From the NCBI RefSeq assembly GCF_963576615.1, contig NC_088711.1, forward strand, positions 16,455,182-16,519,181: DNA of 64,000 nt. Direction: 5' to 3'. Origin of the DNA: Watersipora subatra. Lineage: Eukaryota > Bryozoa > Gymnolaemata > Cheilostomatida > Watersiporidae. Each line of letters starts with the position of its first letter. Position 1 is the stretch's first letter. The notes below the pieces were generated by a model that was not told where the DNA came from, did no database searches, and saw only the letters and a list, made by a program, of their open reading frames with translations. Of this stretch, positions 10,801-20,843 are shown one piece after another. Position numbers and translations under genes: made by a program.

Positions 10801-12186
10801 AGGGTATATGTGAAGATCTAAAAGTACCACAAAAAAGACAAACTGCTTTTATATTATTCATTTTATATATAAATACATCCCAAGCAAAACATTAGTTTAA
10901 TATAGGAACTTACGTCTACTGAATTTGTCCTTGTCGAATCCGATCATAAGGAAGATTGCGATCAAGCAAAATAAACTGAGCAGAACGATTAGCACAATTT
11001 CCAAAGTAAACTTTTTGATTGAAAGACTTTCAGTCGGCCCTGAAGATTTTGAGGTTATTTCTTGAGGAGAGGGTGTTTCGATTGTGTTTGGTCGCTCAGT
11101 TGTTATACTGGAACGTAAAGCTGTAAAGATTTTGATTGATAGACTTTCAGTCGGCCCTGAAGATTTTGAGGTTATTTCTTGAGGAGAGGGTGTTTCGATT
11201 GTGTTGGGTCGCTCAGTTGTTATACTGGAATGTAAAGCTGAAGGAAATGATGGAGGAGGCGTAGAAGTGAGCATTGGAGTGGAAGATTTAGATGTTAAAC
11301 ACCAGCTACGATAGCCTACAAAACATACAGACACGATGAAAGTACAGATACACCAACTTGAATGCATTCTACTCTATAAACATGACATTTAAATGGTCTC
11401 GAAACAAGTCTGGAAACACAGTTTAAGTAGCTGGTAGAAATTATAAATAAGACATATAAATAGCACATATTATGTGAATGAAGTTAATTTAAATGGTATA
11501 AAGTATAAATTAGAGTAAGTTACAATACTTGTCTTTATTTTAAATTAGAGTAAGCTTCATCACTCGTTTTTATTTCTCACTCTATCATGAAATGTGTACA
11601 TTGTGTCTCTAATGTAAAGTAACAATAAAAAACCTCAATATTTCAATGTGACACCAAGCCCACTACCACTGCACCACTCAATAACCTTTCTGGATGTAAG
11701 AATAACTGTGCACATACCTATTACATATGTTGATATTTCACAACACACAGTACTACCAGCACTAGTACATATAATCAATATTACTATATCATCTACACGT
11801 ATGTAATATTCTCTTCTGTAATGCTATACTGTGATGCACTATACTCACATACTCTGATGTTCAACATAGCTAAGCAAGGTCTTGGGAACTCTACCAGATC
11901 CTGTTTGATAATCAGAGGACTCAATATATGGTATGTAACTGCTATATACATTACCTATGCAGTAGTCGTAGCTACAAAAGAAGTTGTCTGGGATGGAACA
12001 AGCCTCCTTACAACTGTAGACCGTGCCACCATTGTTGTCGTGTCTCTTGTCACAGTTGATTGGAAAATCTTTAGATGTTTGTAACTCCTCGCAGTCATTC
12101 TCTGACCAGGTACAATTCTCAGGAATAGTTTGACTGTTTACACTCACCAATATGGCGGCGAGTATTAATAGCTCCCTGATTAACAT
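4746..12186 (-). CDS. Copy B: single-pass Cys-rich membrane protein, 8 exons
   Basis: Best-preserved member of the tandem family. Exons in gene order: 12186-11955, 11315-10914, 9531-9484, 8781-8686, 7400-7225, 6497-6390, 5554-5449, 4807-4746. They total 1230 nt, exactly 410 codons including TAA, with GT-AG borders throughout. Residues 1-19 form a signal peptide. Eight Cys follow (25, 32, 45, 59, 63, 71, 76, 83), with an N-C-T sequon at 24. Residues 84-180 are a Ser/Thr/Pro stalk with a duplicated block, and about 183-203 span the membrane. The tail has a CLRC juxtamembrane motif (possible palmitoylation), an acidic exon, a charged helical-looking exon and an ExxxLL motif (E369, L373, L374). 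The family is unknown. The layout suggests a type I surface receptor that is endocytosed or sorted to lysosomes; that is inference. A donor overlaps the stop (CACACAG|GTATGT), so a further exon is possible. Confidence 0.68.
4862..5075. repeat. AT-rich TTAATTAA-type simple repeat in copy B intron 7
   Basis: A low-complexity run of attaatt/aattaatt words. The same low-complexity block occurs in copy D at 40170-40340, so it predates the B/D duplication. Confidence 0.85.
5449..5554 (-). CDS. Copy B exon 7: tail exon with acidic dileucine motif
   Basis: 106 nt, phase 0 to 1, acceptor TTTGGTAG|GAA, donor CATGCAG|GTACCT. It encodes EAAKDNSKEMATVEEKTQLL and then AGEPEETGIIDNQHA. E-K-T-Q-L-L fits the [D/E]xxxL[L/I] adaptor-binding sorting signal. 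Copy C keeps such a motif (E-T-E-R-L-L) despite little other similarity. Confidence 0.7.
6390..6497 (-). CDS. Copy B exon 6: cytoplasmic exon
   Basis: 108 nt, phase 0 to 0, acceptor TATTCTAG|CAT, donor CCTCGG|GTATGT. It encodes HWMELKRSVDSRPSMHRQLS and then an acidic/Ser-Gln stretch ending QQTPR. The R-S-V-D-S-R-P-S patch corresponds to SESRPSDLQ in copy C exon 6. The Ser-rich basic motif could be a kinase site (inference). Confidence 0.7.
6794..7000 (+). mobile_element. Solo arm of long-TIR element X in copy B intron 5
   Basis: Starts 'aaaggttgacttgcaa' and continues like the left arms of the fuller copies at 14056, 32073 and 57358. The right arm is missing. The remaining 200 bp up to exon 5 hold nothing recognised. 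Confidence 0.6.
7225..7400 (-). CDS. Copy B exon 5: charged helical-looking cytoplasmic exon
   Basis: 176 nt, phase 1 to 0, acceptor ACTTGGCAG|CG, donor TACAAG|GTGATT. It contains DIARLIGKISRDGSKRDYK and ends LKAEPAYWLTVYK. The end matches the end of copy C exon 5 ([13 protein letters not shown]), so this segment is under some constraint. It could be a small helical bundle such as a death-fold relative, but no diagnostic motif is visible. Confidence 0.72.
8686..8781 (-). CDS. Copy B exon 4: acidic cytoplasmic exon
   Basis: 96 nt, phase 1 to 1, acceptor ATTATTTAG|AC, donor TTTTG|GTAAGC. It encodes DQAASAENSDIERNQGSDNE followed by AAERGMETGDSF, an acidic, probably disordered linker. Copies C (33561-33653), D (truncated, 46741-46790) and E (61508-61595) carry homologues. 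Confidence 0.7.
9484..9531 (-). CDS. Copy B exon 3: juxtamembrane basic/Cys exon
   Basis: 48 nt, phase 1 to 1: TTTTGTAG|GA at the start, AATG|GTAACT at the end. Joined to exon 2 it reads R-R-I-S-R-C-L-R-C-L-W-S-P-S-K. Basic residues and CLRC next to the membrane suggest palmitoylation. The exon is also present, in frame and of equal length, in copies D (50346-50393) and E (60392-60439), which supports it as real. Confidence 0.68.
10252..10446. repeat. Large near-perfect palindrome in copy B intron 2
   Basis: Inverted repeat with arms of about 97 bp meeting near 10349 in 'taataatattattatta'. Outer ends are 'ctgaacttctc' and 'gagaagttcag'. A second small palindrome (10211-10250, gaaaccagt...actggtttc) abuts it. 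Copy C has only one arm at the same position (about 35075-35165). Confidence 0.92.
10914..11315 (-). CDS. Copy B exon 2: stalk and transmembrane segment
   Basis: 402 nt, phase 1 to 1. The acceptor is TGTTTTGTAG|GC at 11316/11315 and the donor GTAGAC|GTAAGT at 10914/10913. It begins [13 protein letters not shown], giving the eighth ectodomain Cys. A Ser/Thr/Pro-rich stalk follows, then a hydrophobic run [20 protein letters not shown] and the stop-transfer DKDKFSRR. The stalk contains a 39-residue direct duplication ([20 protein letters not shown] in both halves) that copy C has only once; this accounts for the 105-nt length difference. Confidence 0.78.
11955..12186 (-). CDS. Copy B exon 1: signal peptide plus seven cysteines
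   Basis: 232 nt, starting MLIRELLILAAILVSVNSQ and ending ...CSYDYCI plus one base (phase 1). The donor ATAG|GTAATG is at 11955/11954. The acceptor edge at 12202 leaves a 16-nt 5' UTR before ATG. Cys spacing is C-x6-C-x12-C-x13-C-x3-C-x7-C-x4-C, and an eighth Cys comes from exon 2. The exon is about 90% identical by eye to copies A and C. Confidence 0.8.
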
Positions 12187-12554
12187 TCTGATTTCTCACC
12201 TACTGAAAATAAAACCATCGATTATCAGATTCTTCTTTAAACGCTGCATATGCTGCAAGCAACAGGTTTTAACTCAATGAAAAAGCACAAATAAGTAAAA
12301 TTTCTGTACTTTAAGGTAGAAAACATTGAAAATTATTTTGCTCTAACTCCTTTCTCTAATCATTTGATCAGCGGATATATTTGTCAAATTTTGGTATGTT
12401 TATAAAAGATTATACACTTAGATTGGACCAAGTGTATAATGACTGAACATAAACACCAACGAAATAAGACAAAGTACACATAATACAATTGAATAACAAC
12501 TCCTTCACACAAGGTCGTGACAACAAATGGGTGACAGATAACAGACACTCTTAC

Positions 12555-12640
12555 CTGCTAAGTAGCTCTCCCTACTGTTTGTCTTGCAACACCGAGTGAT
12601 ATAGTAGAAATGCAATGATTTACATGCCAGCATGGTCAGT
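12555..12640 (-). other. Copy B non-coding 5' exon
   Basis: The donor CTAAGCAG|GTAAGAGT-like site (edge 12555) is conserved with copies A and C and faces the exon 1 acceptor at 12202. The upstream limit is not determined. The sequence above it (12640-12744) is the presumed promoter region and is highly conserved between copies. Confidence 0.45.
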
Positions 12641-13775
12641 AAATAAACGCATGCATATGGAATGCGGCTAGTAAGCCTATAATAGGTTAATTCTTTACCT
12701 TGGTTGACCAATCAAATGAAACTATTTACTCAAGTCATGATATGCTCTAAGCCACATGTGTCAAACTCATGGCCCGCGGGCCACATCCGGCCCTCCTTGT
12801 AATCTTATCTGGGCTGCAAAGTCCTTTCACATCATTGCTATCCAAGGCCCATTGATATGAAGCGCTGACAGGCCCATACTCCCTGGAACGGATGGGCGCC
12901 CCAACTTTTTAATGGCTTTCGGAGACTAAGTACTAAGAATTGCAGTCTAAGCGCATTCACTTGGAATTTCCAGCAACTAGCAACTAACGCTACAGCGCTA
13001 GCTGCTAGTAAATTAGCCTAAATCAGTTCATTGCTCGCTTCTTCGCTCTGAGCTCTGAGCTCCACTTCATCGATGAAGTGGAAAAGCTCACTAATCTAGT
13101 ATTAGTTTCGCCTGCGACTAATGCAATGAGTGAGTGATCTTACTCTGCATTGAAGCGAATCAAAACATTGACGAGGAGCACCATGGGGCAGGCTGTCTAA
13201 ATAATCTTCTAATGTTATACATATATAAAGATGTTGAAATAGATACAAAATCAGTTGTGAAAGATTTCTGCCATGGACGTATTGACAGAACAAAAGCTAT
13301 TGCAATAAAGAAGTAATAGCTCTTGTTCTTTCAATGTTTTTTTACAGACATCTGTACTGTCATGAGTTTTATATCGTTCGTTGAATAAAGAAAAGGTTTT
13401 GCTTACCATGAACCATAAACAATATATTTATGTAGATTTTGATGCTTACAATTGATTGCATTTATGCATACTTTGAAGGTTGTTGATGCTTGAAAGGTCT
13501 ATAGCAGTTAGCTTGATGAGCGGTGCTGTCTATTCTGAGAATCTCCATAACACAGGACATTACACTGAACATAAATGAATTTGTTGCTCTGGTCAGATCA
13601 TATAATCAGATCAAAGTCATAAGAGCAAAGAGAACTGAATGATTTGAACTGTTATTGCTGAACAGCACACATTTTATGTATATTTCCACGTTTTTTAGCG
13701 TGTTCATATTTCTAACTTGTATAATTTTGATAGGAAATATTTTTAGGAGTCAAATCTTTTTGGGATATTCACATA

Positions 13776-13946
13776 CCTGCCAATTCTCATGCATTGGGCG
13801 TGAGACTCACGCAATCACCCCAAAGAAAAAAAAGAAAATGCGTGAGATTTTTGCCCCAGTTTCCACAATTTTATATATACTATCATTGGTACATCAATTG
13901 CCCCAGAACCAAATCTCACGCAGTGCCCCACTTTTGGGTTGGCAGG
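13776..13946. mobile_element. Small MITE nested in the hAT element
   Basis: About 170 bp with CCTGCCAA / TTGGCAGG ends and internal inverted copies of 'tctcacgc'. No clear target duplication could be read. Sequences with such ends are common in aquatic invertebrate genomes (recollection, not checked). Confidence 0.55.
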
Positions 13947-14055
13947 CCTAGACATTCACGTTTATTTTTTATATAAATTGACATAGGAGCAGAGAAATTT
14001 GATTTTTTTTAATAAGAGATTTTTATGAAGAGCAAAAGATAAATAGAAGTAGTTT

Positions 14056-14968
14056 AAAGGTTGACTAGCAATGAAATTCACATTACAGTTATTTGGTATC
14101 AAAAGATTCACCTTTTCTCAGTTAGCTGTGTCGTAGGTCCAAACTCTGTGGAAATGTGATTACAAGCTCTCAAAAGCTCTTAAAAGCTCAAAAATGAAAA
14201 GCTGATTGCTGCCATCATGAAAACGGCCATTGGTTGGAATCCCTCTCAAAACGGCTCAAATGTGACGTAGTTGAACACGACGTGCTTCTGTTTACACTTT
14301 TATGCAACCTCATTCGTCGGAATATTTTCACAAATATACTTCACGTATTCAGTGAAACTCTGTTTATTAACCTTACGCGTCTATTTCATTATCATTTTAA
14401 TGCTGTCACTTTCAGCACTGATATCTCAAAACCTAGCCTAAAAATCAGTTTAATTTTTTAACCTTAGCTTAAGGGGGTGCATATCATCCTCTGATAAACA
14501 TGAGGAGCCTGTTGGTCACCTGTGATAGTCGACAAATGCTGCAGAAATTGTTCGCACTATATAGCGGGAAATATCGTCACATGATCAAATTACGACTAGA
14601 TGATTAGATCGAGCTGAAACGAAACTTTTAAGTAGTGAGCATCTATATTTGATAGGGGCTTTCTGGTAGAGCCCGAAGTGTTTGTTATAAACTATTGATA
14701 CAAGATGTTTTATATTGAACCTTTAATTGGCATTTGATTTCAAATGATAACATTACGTGTCTAAACAATAACCCTGTCGAGTTGAATACGTTTTCAAAAT
14801 ATGGGATTCCAGCCTACAACCACTTTTTTTACCTGTTCATATTTGAGTTTTTAAGAGGTTGCGATCACATTTCCACATATTTTGAACCTGCAAAATGGCA
14901 GAGTAAGACAAGGTGAATCTTAAGATACCAAATAACTGTAATATAGATTTTGTTGCAAGTCAACCTTT
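14056..14968. mobile_element. Element X copy 2: long-TIR transposon nested in hAT
   Basis: The left arm starts 'aaaggttgactagcaatg' and the right arm ends 'gcaagtcaaccttt'. The arms pair over roughly 130-150 bp (for example 'agattcacc' with 'ggtgaatct'). About 910 bp long with no convincing coding region. Related copies are at 32073-32932 and 57358-58264. Confidence 0.75.
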
Positions 14969-15143
14969 ACGGTTTAAGTTTGTTTCAAAATAACATTCCT
15001 GTCTGTTTTTATTCGTATTTATGTTCCAAAAACATTTAGTTTTAGTGTGTTAAATAAATTTTTATCCTGTTCGGCCCGCGACCTAAATTATGTTTTGAAT
15101 TTTGGCCCCTTTTACAAGTGAGTTTGACACCCCTGCTCTAAGC

Positions 15144-15470
15144 TCATACATGTAGTGTAGTTCACAAACTCTAGCTGACTTATCAGGCAGGATATACACC
15201 CCCCTCCCAGTAGTAAATTATATGATCTAGAATGAGTTGAATAACATTGTTATATAAATTACCTGTAATGGTTTGCCAGTTAGCTGTAAAATATTCCAGC
15301 CTTTTTAATTGACTTTGTTTGTTGACTGAGCCGGCACCCTGCTGCTGGTCTATTCATGCATCTAAACACAGAGTTTCAATAAACCTGTTCCAGGACAGAT
15401 GTAGTAATCGTATAGCACCTTCGAACTCCCACTGCTTATGCGTTGTCACTGCCAAGGCAGGGTGTTTATC
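15144..15470. other. Continuation of copy B upstream spacer
   Basis: Resumes the spacer cut by the hAT insertion and aligns with 1862-2200 and 38800-39120. No gene is seen. It is interrupted at 'tttatcatat', exactly where copies A and C read on into 'agctttacctag'. Confidence 0.7.
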
Positions 15471-15474
15471 ATAT

Positions 15475-17685
15475 ATAGTAGAGCAGGAACATAAACTTAT
15501 CTTTCGGCTTTTTCCTTCAGAGGGTGGGCTATTCATACAAAGATGTTTCATAGTCAGAAATTTATGCTGAATTCAATTATAATGTTTTTACACCTATGTA
15601 TTTGCACATTTCTGAGCTAGAGAGCACTTTGAAATAGGAGGGGGCAACTCCAAGTTTGTTTGGAAAACCTTACATATCAGACAAAGAAAACTATTTTATA
15701 ATCTCGAAAATTAATAAATGCCTTTATTCAAGATTTTTTGAGTCAACTCTCAGCATTTTTTAATCCCTGCCAATAATGCAGCAAGACTGCTTGTTTCACC
15801 ATCTTGATCAGCCTGTGAATGAAACCCTAGTTAGAGTGACTAAACTTCAATATGCGACAGCCAAACATTATTCAAGCAGATGGTTGATATTGGAAGAAAA
15901 AAGCATTTCATGTGAAATTGCTCAAAAAGTGCTAAACATTGAGAACTTTGATGAGAGTTCAGACTTGTTATATCATTATGCCTGTTATAAAAGCCCTAGT
16001 GAAATCTTTGAAAGATACGTGCAGCAAGTCAACTGTGGAACAGAAGCTAGATCTTGTAACAGCTTTTCTCAAGAATGCCACATGATCAGATATGACCTTG
16101 ATGGATCAATAGCTGTAAGCCAAATAGATAGTTTGGCATCAGACCACGAAGAGGCAGATACACGCATGTTATCACATATCGCAAAGATAATGGAAGACAA
16201 ACCCAGCTCAAAAGTTCTAGTCAAGTGCCAGGACACAGATGTTTTCCTAAGCTGTCTATCTCTAGTGGATGAGCTGCCATCACAAAAACTCATTTACTGC
16301 TGTGGTAAGGAGTGGTTGAGATATGTAAACATAGGCTGTCTGTCTACCGTCCTCACACCCGATCGATGTAAAGCACTGCTCGGGCTCCATGCTCTAAGTG
16401 GATGCGACAGTGTAAGCGCATTCTATTCCAGAGGGAAGATAACTTTCTTCAAGCTGCTAAAGAACAATCGTGAGTTCTGTAACACACTGAAATCATTAGG
16501 AACAGATTTTGAAGTTGATGGTGCAATAAGACAATCTATTGAGACATTCATAAGCAGATTATATGGTGAAGAGACAAATTCTATCAATGAAGCACGGTAT
16601 CACATCAATAGTATCGATCACATCAATAGTAATGAGTATCACGGTATCACCGTCTCGCACATCACAATCAAACCTACCACCCACACTAGATGACTTAAAT
16701 CTCCATATATTTAGGGCTGCCTATCAGGCCGCGATATGGAGAAGAGCCAAGCAAATCATCATCAATGCCCCATCCCCCAGCAACATGGATGGTTTATGGA
16801 CGGTGGAGAGCTTAAAGCTTGATGGGTGACACAACAACCAGCACCTCCTGATGTGCTCATAACATGTTTTGTCGATGCAAAACTGGGTGCCAGTCTCGTC
16901 GCTGTCAGTGCAACAATACAGATCTCAAATGTACGGACATGTGCAGATGCAGCTGCTGTAGCAATAGAAATAAAGATGATGGAGATGAAAGTAGTGATGC
17001 AGAAGACTCAGATGACTGTGAATTAGAAGGTTAGTATTTGAGTGGTATTGTAATCAGAGGTGTTCTTCATGTTTGATTATAATACGTATGTGTCATACCG
17101 TATGAAAGACTGACTAATTGCGGTTTCACATGCATAATAAAGTATACGGTTCAACATAATAAGCATTAATGATCAATATATGTATACTAAAATATTATAT
17201 ACACATTGTCTTAGTCTTTAAAAATACTTTTCATTTTGTTTTGCAGATCTGTAATGATATCGGAGTTGCGGAATAACAAGGACAAACTTTAACGCTGCCA
17301 CAATATCAACCAACCAAACTGAGAACACATCACAATCGAACCTACAATATAATACAATTATAATATTATTCTAATAATTGAATAATAAATATTTTAGTGT
17401 TATCAGAACTGATTCCAACTTAGGTTATTGCTAATTATTTAGTATTTATATGCCATTTTCATTGTCACATTGTTGGTAGAAGCACATAAAACACTACAGC
17501 CATTTATTTAATTAAAATAATATATTAATTATATTGCTCAAAAATGAACAATCTGAGAGGTGTAGAAACCAGATATTTGAAATCAGTTCAAAATTCTGAT
17601 CTAGATGCCACTCTTATCACATAGCCCACCTTCAAACGAATAAATCACTTTTTTGACAGCTTTTTGATGCCCTCCTGCTCTACTA
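15475..17685 (+). mobile_element. TIR transposon carrying a broken nuclease-like/CXC gene
   Basis: Ends TAGTAGAGCAGGA and, inverted, CCTGCTCTACTA, with CATAT on both flanks (15470-15474 and 17686-17690) as a possible target duplication. The left insertion point is proven by the empty site in copies A and C. The right flank does not return to the spacer because another transposon follows directly. Confidence 0.65.
15776..17254 (+). pseudogene. EEADTR nuclease-like / CXC-domain transposon gene, frameshifted
   Basis: The first open segment (15776-16693) contains HEEADTR, DTDVFLSCL and GLHALSGCDSVSAF, a combination I recognise from uncharacterised transposon-associated proteins. By analogy with XPG/FEN-type (PIN-fold) nucleases, acidic EEAD and DTD residues would bind metal; this is inference. 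The frame then shifts to ...LPPTLDDLNLHIFRAAYQ (about 16680-16829). After a stop and one more shift it reads into a Cys-rich CXC (tesmin/TSO1-like) segment, CRCKTGCQSRRCQC...CTDMCRCSCC (16869-16950), with an acidic tail. A donor at 17029 (GAAG|GTTAGT) and acceptor TTTTGCAG|AT at 17246 give a final DL-stop. At least two frameshifts and one stop make it inactive. The N-terminal half is missing. Confidence 0.72.
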
Positions 17686-18824
17686 CATATGGCTCGAGAG
17701 CCATAGGTTCCCTATACTGAATTATACTACCCCTGGAATGACCAGGGTCATTTATCAGCGTAACAATTTGAGCGCCATCTTGAACCATGCTACATGGTCA
17801 CGCTCCCCTTTATAGTAACCTAGCAGCATTGTACAACATTTAATCTCAATGAGCTTGTGGGTGCTTTTATCCATTCTCATTCTTAATTAACCTATATATC
17901 AAAGTCAAGATAAAGATCTACATATTCATTCAACCTATATCAAAGTCAAGCTAGCTAAAGATCTACAGATTCATAGGCTATAAGTTTTTGTTGTAGATGG
18001 CTATTGCCATGGTTTCAACAATAGGTAGACAACTCTATATGGGCTCTATATAATTTGCATTTCTTATCAACAGATGTTTCTACTGGATTTAAGGATATCA
18101 TTGGAATTGCTCGCCTTACCAGCCCAGTGAACTTTAGCTTTGAAACTTATTAACTATCTAATAAGAGATCACAATAATTGTTTACATCACCATGAGCAGA
18201 AAACTGGCCAAAACTGTTGTATACATTTGACTAAAATTTTGCAACCTACGTCGCTTTGTTCGAAAAGTGGTTGGAGTGGCCTCGAGCCTAGATTAGCTTT
18301 AGCTATTGCGCCAGTAGGTCCCAACACTCAATATATTTTGATTTGTGTTATATTTATATGTGTTATTCGTTGATATAGACCAAAAGCAAACTATAAATCT
18401 TAACTACAGTATGCTTGACCACAAAATTTATTTGTGATTTGGAAAATAAATGATCTATGCATAGAAAATGAGCCAGATGCTCGAATGCTAATACAATGTC
18501 TAATAGCATTATATATAAAAATTATATAATAAATTAAACAACTAAATGCCTTCGAACTATACATATTGTAAACATATATAAAGCAAACTATAAATCTTAA
18601 GTACATTATGCTTGACCATCAAATTTGTTTGTGATTCAGAAAATAAATGATCTATGCATGAAAAATTAATGAGCCAGATGCTCTGATGATCCTAATATAA
18701 CGTCTAATAGCATTATAGTATATATAAATTATATAATAAATTGAACCACTACATGCCTGTAAACTGTACAATTTGTATGCATATATATAGAGAAGTCTTA
18801 AAAATAAATACTAACTTAAACTGG

Positions 18825-19625
18825 CTATAGACATTTTATGTCACAGCGACATAACAGTTCACTGTCCTCTAAATAATATGTTTTTTTTGTAGCATTATGT
18901 CTGATGTTCCCTTTATGTAAATCTAGGTTTCTTAAGTTGGCAAAGTGGTGCTGTCTTAAATAAAAGTATGTTTCAACCACTAAAGCTAGTAGCGAGAAGT
19001 GATGATTATCAATTCCTACAGAAGTGTCAGTACAATGTTGCTTTAATTCAAATATACCATAGCGTGCAATCTCTTCTTCTACACACTTCAGAATCTTGGG
19101 ATATTCAATCATTGATTTGCTGACGTAGCCGCCTTCAGATACTTTTCGATGCAAAAAACAGTTTTTACAACATCATCAAAAGGAGAAATCAAGCCACCGT
19201 TGTTCTTAACTCTTAACAGTACATGAATATCATCATATTTGCTAACTTCCTTAGAATGAATTAGGGAGAGTCTACATGGCTCACAGCGCAACTTTTTAAG
19301 CAGTTTTCTGACAAGCCAACCAGATAAATATACAGCAATGTTACCAAAAATAGGATGTGATGTAATGTTTAGCATTCCTTCGGGAAGCATAGTTTGTCTG
19401 TCAATAACATCCTCAACATAATCTTCACTACCGACAGTTGGTGGCACATAGGTAGTAGAAGCTTGTAACAATGCAGCGTATCCATAGATCTGACATTATC
19501 AGTAGTTTCTGGTGTAACACCACATCTTGCAACCAAGCGCCTAAAGATATGCTGGAACTGTTCTACTGATGGGTTGTTGTTCTAGCCTCCTGAAATAATA
19601 ACAGTTATCCTTTGTTGCAATTGGA
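18825..19625 (-). pseudogene. P-element/THAP9-like transposase C-terminal remnant
   Basis: Read from 19625 downwards: NNNPSVEQFQHIFRRL, then after a frame change VYLSGWLVRKLLKKLRCEPC...LLRVKNNGGLISPFDDVVK (19471-19109), then another frame MHRKVSEGGYVSK...LRQHH (19154-18825). The order 'QF..IFRRL', 'SGW(V)VRKLLKKLRCEPC', 'KNNGGLI.P..DVVK' is characteristic of the C-terminal part of P-element and THAP9 transposases. Two frameshifts and an in-frame TAG near 19588 show it is dead. The THAP and catalytic regions were not found. Confidence 0.75.
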
Positions 19626-20374
19626 AATAAAGTGGAAATGGTGCTAAAATCTGGACTGATTAATAATGATTTTTAAAATAAAATTGTTAGGCAGTTAAGG
19701 TACCAGCCAAAATGTCCCCATTACAATCAAACATACCAAGAAAATAGATTCATAGTCGAGCAATATCATGGTGTCCAGCAATAAATGAATTGATCATATT
19801 TAGATTTTGGCACCCATTATCTTGAAGCTTGGTGATATTATTCTTTGTATCATTTTTGATTTGGCTCACTTGATCTATTTTGCTTGAAAGCAGCGTGTGG
19901 TCTGAAAAGCTATATCCAGCAGGTGAAATCACATACTGCAAAGCATATTATGTGCGTTGTGGTCTTATAGTCAGTTATAATTAGGGGAAAACTCTTATTG
20001 ACAAAGAAAAAACTGAAAGATTGACTTTCAACTTTTTAGAAAAATGTACCTTTGAGGCTCAGGATGTTTTTTGTGTTTTAAAACATTCTTGTCAACTAAC
20101 AGAAGTTTACTTTATTGAACAAAACTTGCTCTAGTGATAATGATAAGGATTGCAGTTACTAACAAAGTTTTTTCCATGTAACTGGCACTACCGATCTATC
20201 AGAACAGTGACTGTTGTTATTTGAATTTAGCGCCGCCAGTACTGACCTACTTTGTCTCCAACACCAGCCAGATGATTAACCAGCAGCACAAATTAATTCT
20301 AGTAAAAACAGTCAACGATAGTGACGTGTAAAATAATAAAAATCAGGTACAGGTTCACTAAAGGCTGGCTGTGA

Positions 20375-20545
20375 GTAGTAATAGAAGCAAGCTACTAACC
20401 AGCTACGAGCAAGCTTTTAACCAGCTACTAGCAAGCTTCTAACCAGCTGCTAGCAAAATACTAACCAGCTGCTAGCAAGCTACTAACCAGCTACTACTAG
20501 CAAGCTACTACTAACCAGCTACTAGCAAGCTTCTTCTAAACAGCT
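20375..20545. repeat. Minisatellite of 'aaccagctactagcaagctt' type
   Basis: About seven imperfect units of roughly 22-24 bp near the right end of the P-like element. Units vary between 'ctactagcaagc' and 'ctgctagcaaaa'. Confidence 0.85.
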
Positions 20546-20843
20546 ACTGCTGTACTAGTGCTACTAATGCAGGAATAGAATGCTAAACTCACCTGTGAAA
20601 TGATATATCATTAACCCTTCGTGTTTCAAGGTTATTGTAGTGGTAGCAATTAATGGCAAAACACTGATTTCTAGCAGATAAATGATTTTTTTTGGGGATA
20701 ATAATGATCCACCATTACCCTAATTACAGCCGGAGGCCCATGTAGCATTGATCAAGATGGCGCTCAAATTGTTGCGCGGAAGTTCATTGGTTTAGATAGC
20801 CCAATGCCATTTCAGGGGTAGTATGATTCAGTGGTTCCCTACC

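Larger units (their letters stand above)
12753..15135 (+). mobile_element. hAT-type DNA transposon with 8-bp target duplication
   Basis: The left end CACATGTGTCAAACTC is inverted at the right end as GAGTTTGACACCCCTG. The 8-bp target CTCTAAGC is present on both sides (12745-12752 and 15136-15143). Copies A (about 1852-1862) and C (about 38786-38796) hold the uninterrupted site. The following 'ggcccgcgggccacatccggccc' context (split here: ggcccgcggg, ccacatccgg) is typical of widespread animal hAT ends. No intact transposase frame is left, and the interior contains two nested elements. It split the upstream region of copy B. Confidence 0.9.
17703..20843 (-). mobile_element. P-element-like transposon
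   Basis: Inverted ends share 'ctgaat(t/c)atactacccctg' (17715-17735 and, reversed, 20812-20832). A subterminal block is also shared: 'caatttgagcgccatcttga' at 17765 and inverted near 20750-20775. Between them lies a P-type transposase remnant on the minus strand. The right half carries a short minisatellite. The remaining interior (17830-18820 and 19960-20370) shows no gene; 18390-18790 holds two diverged copies of a roughly 200-bp block. Confidence 0.65.
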
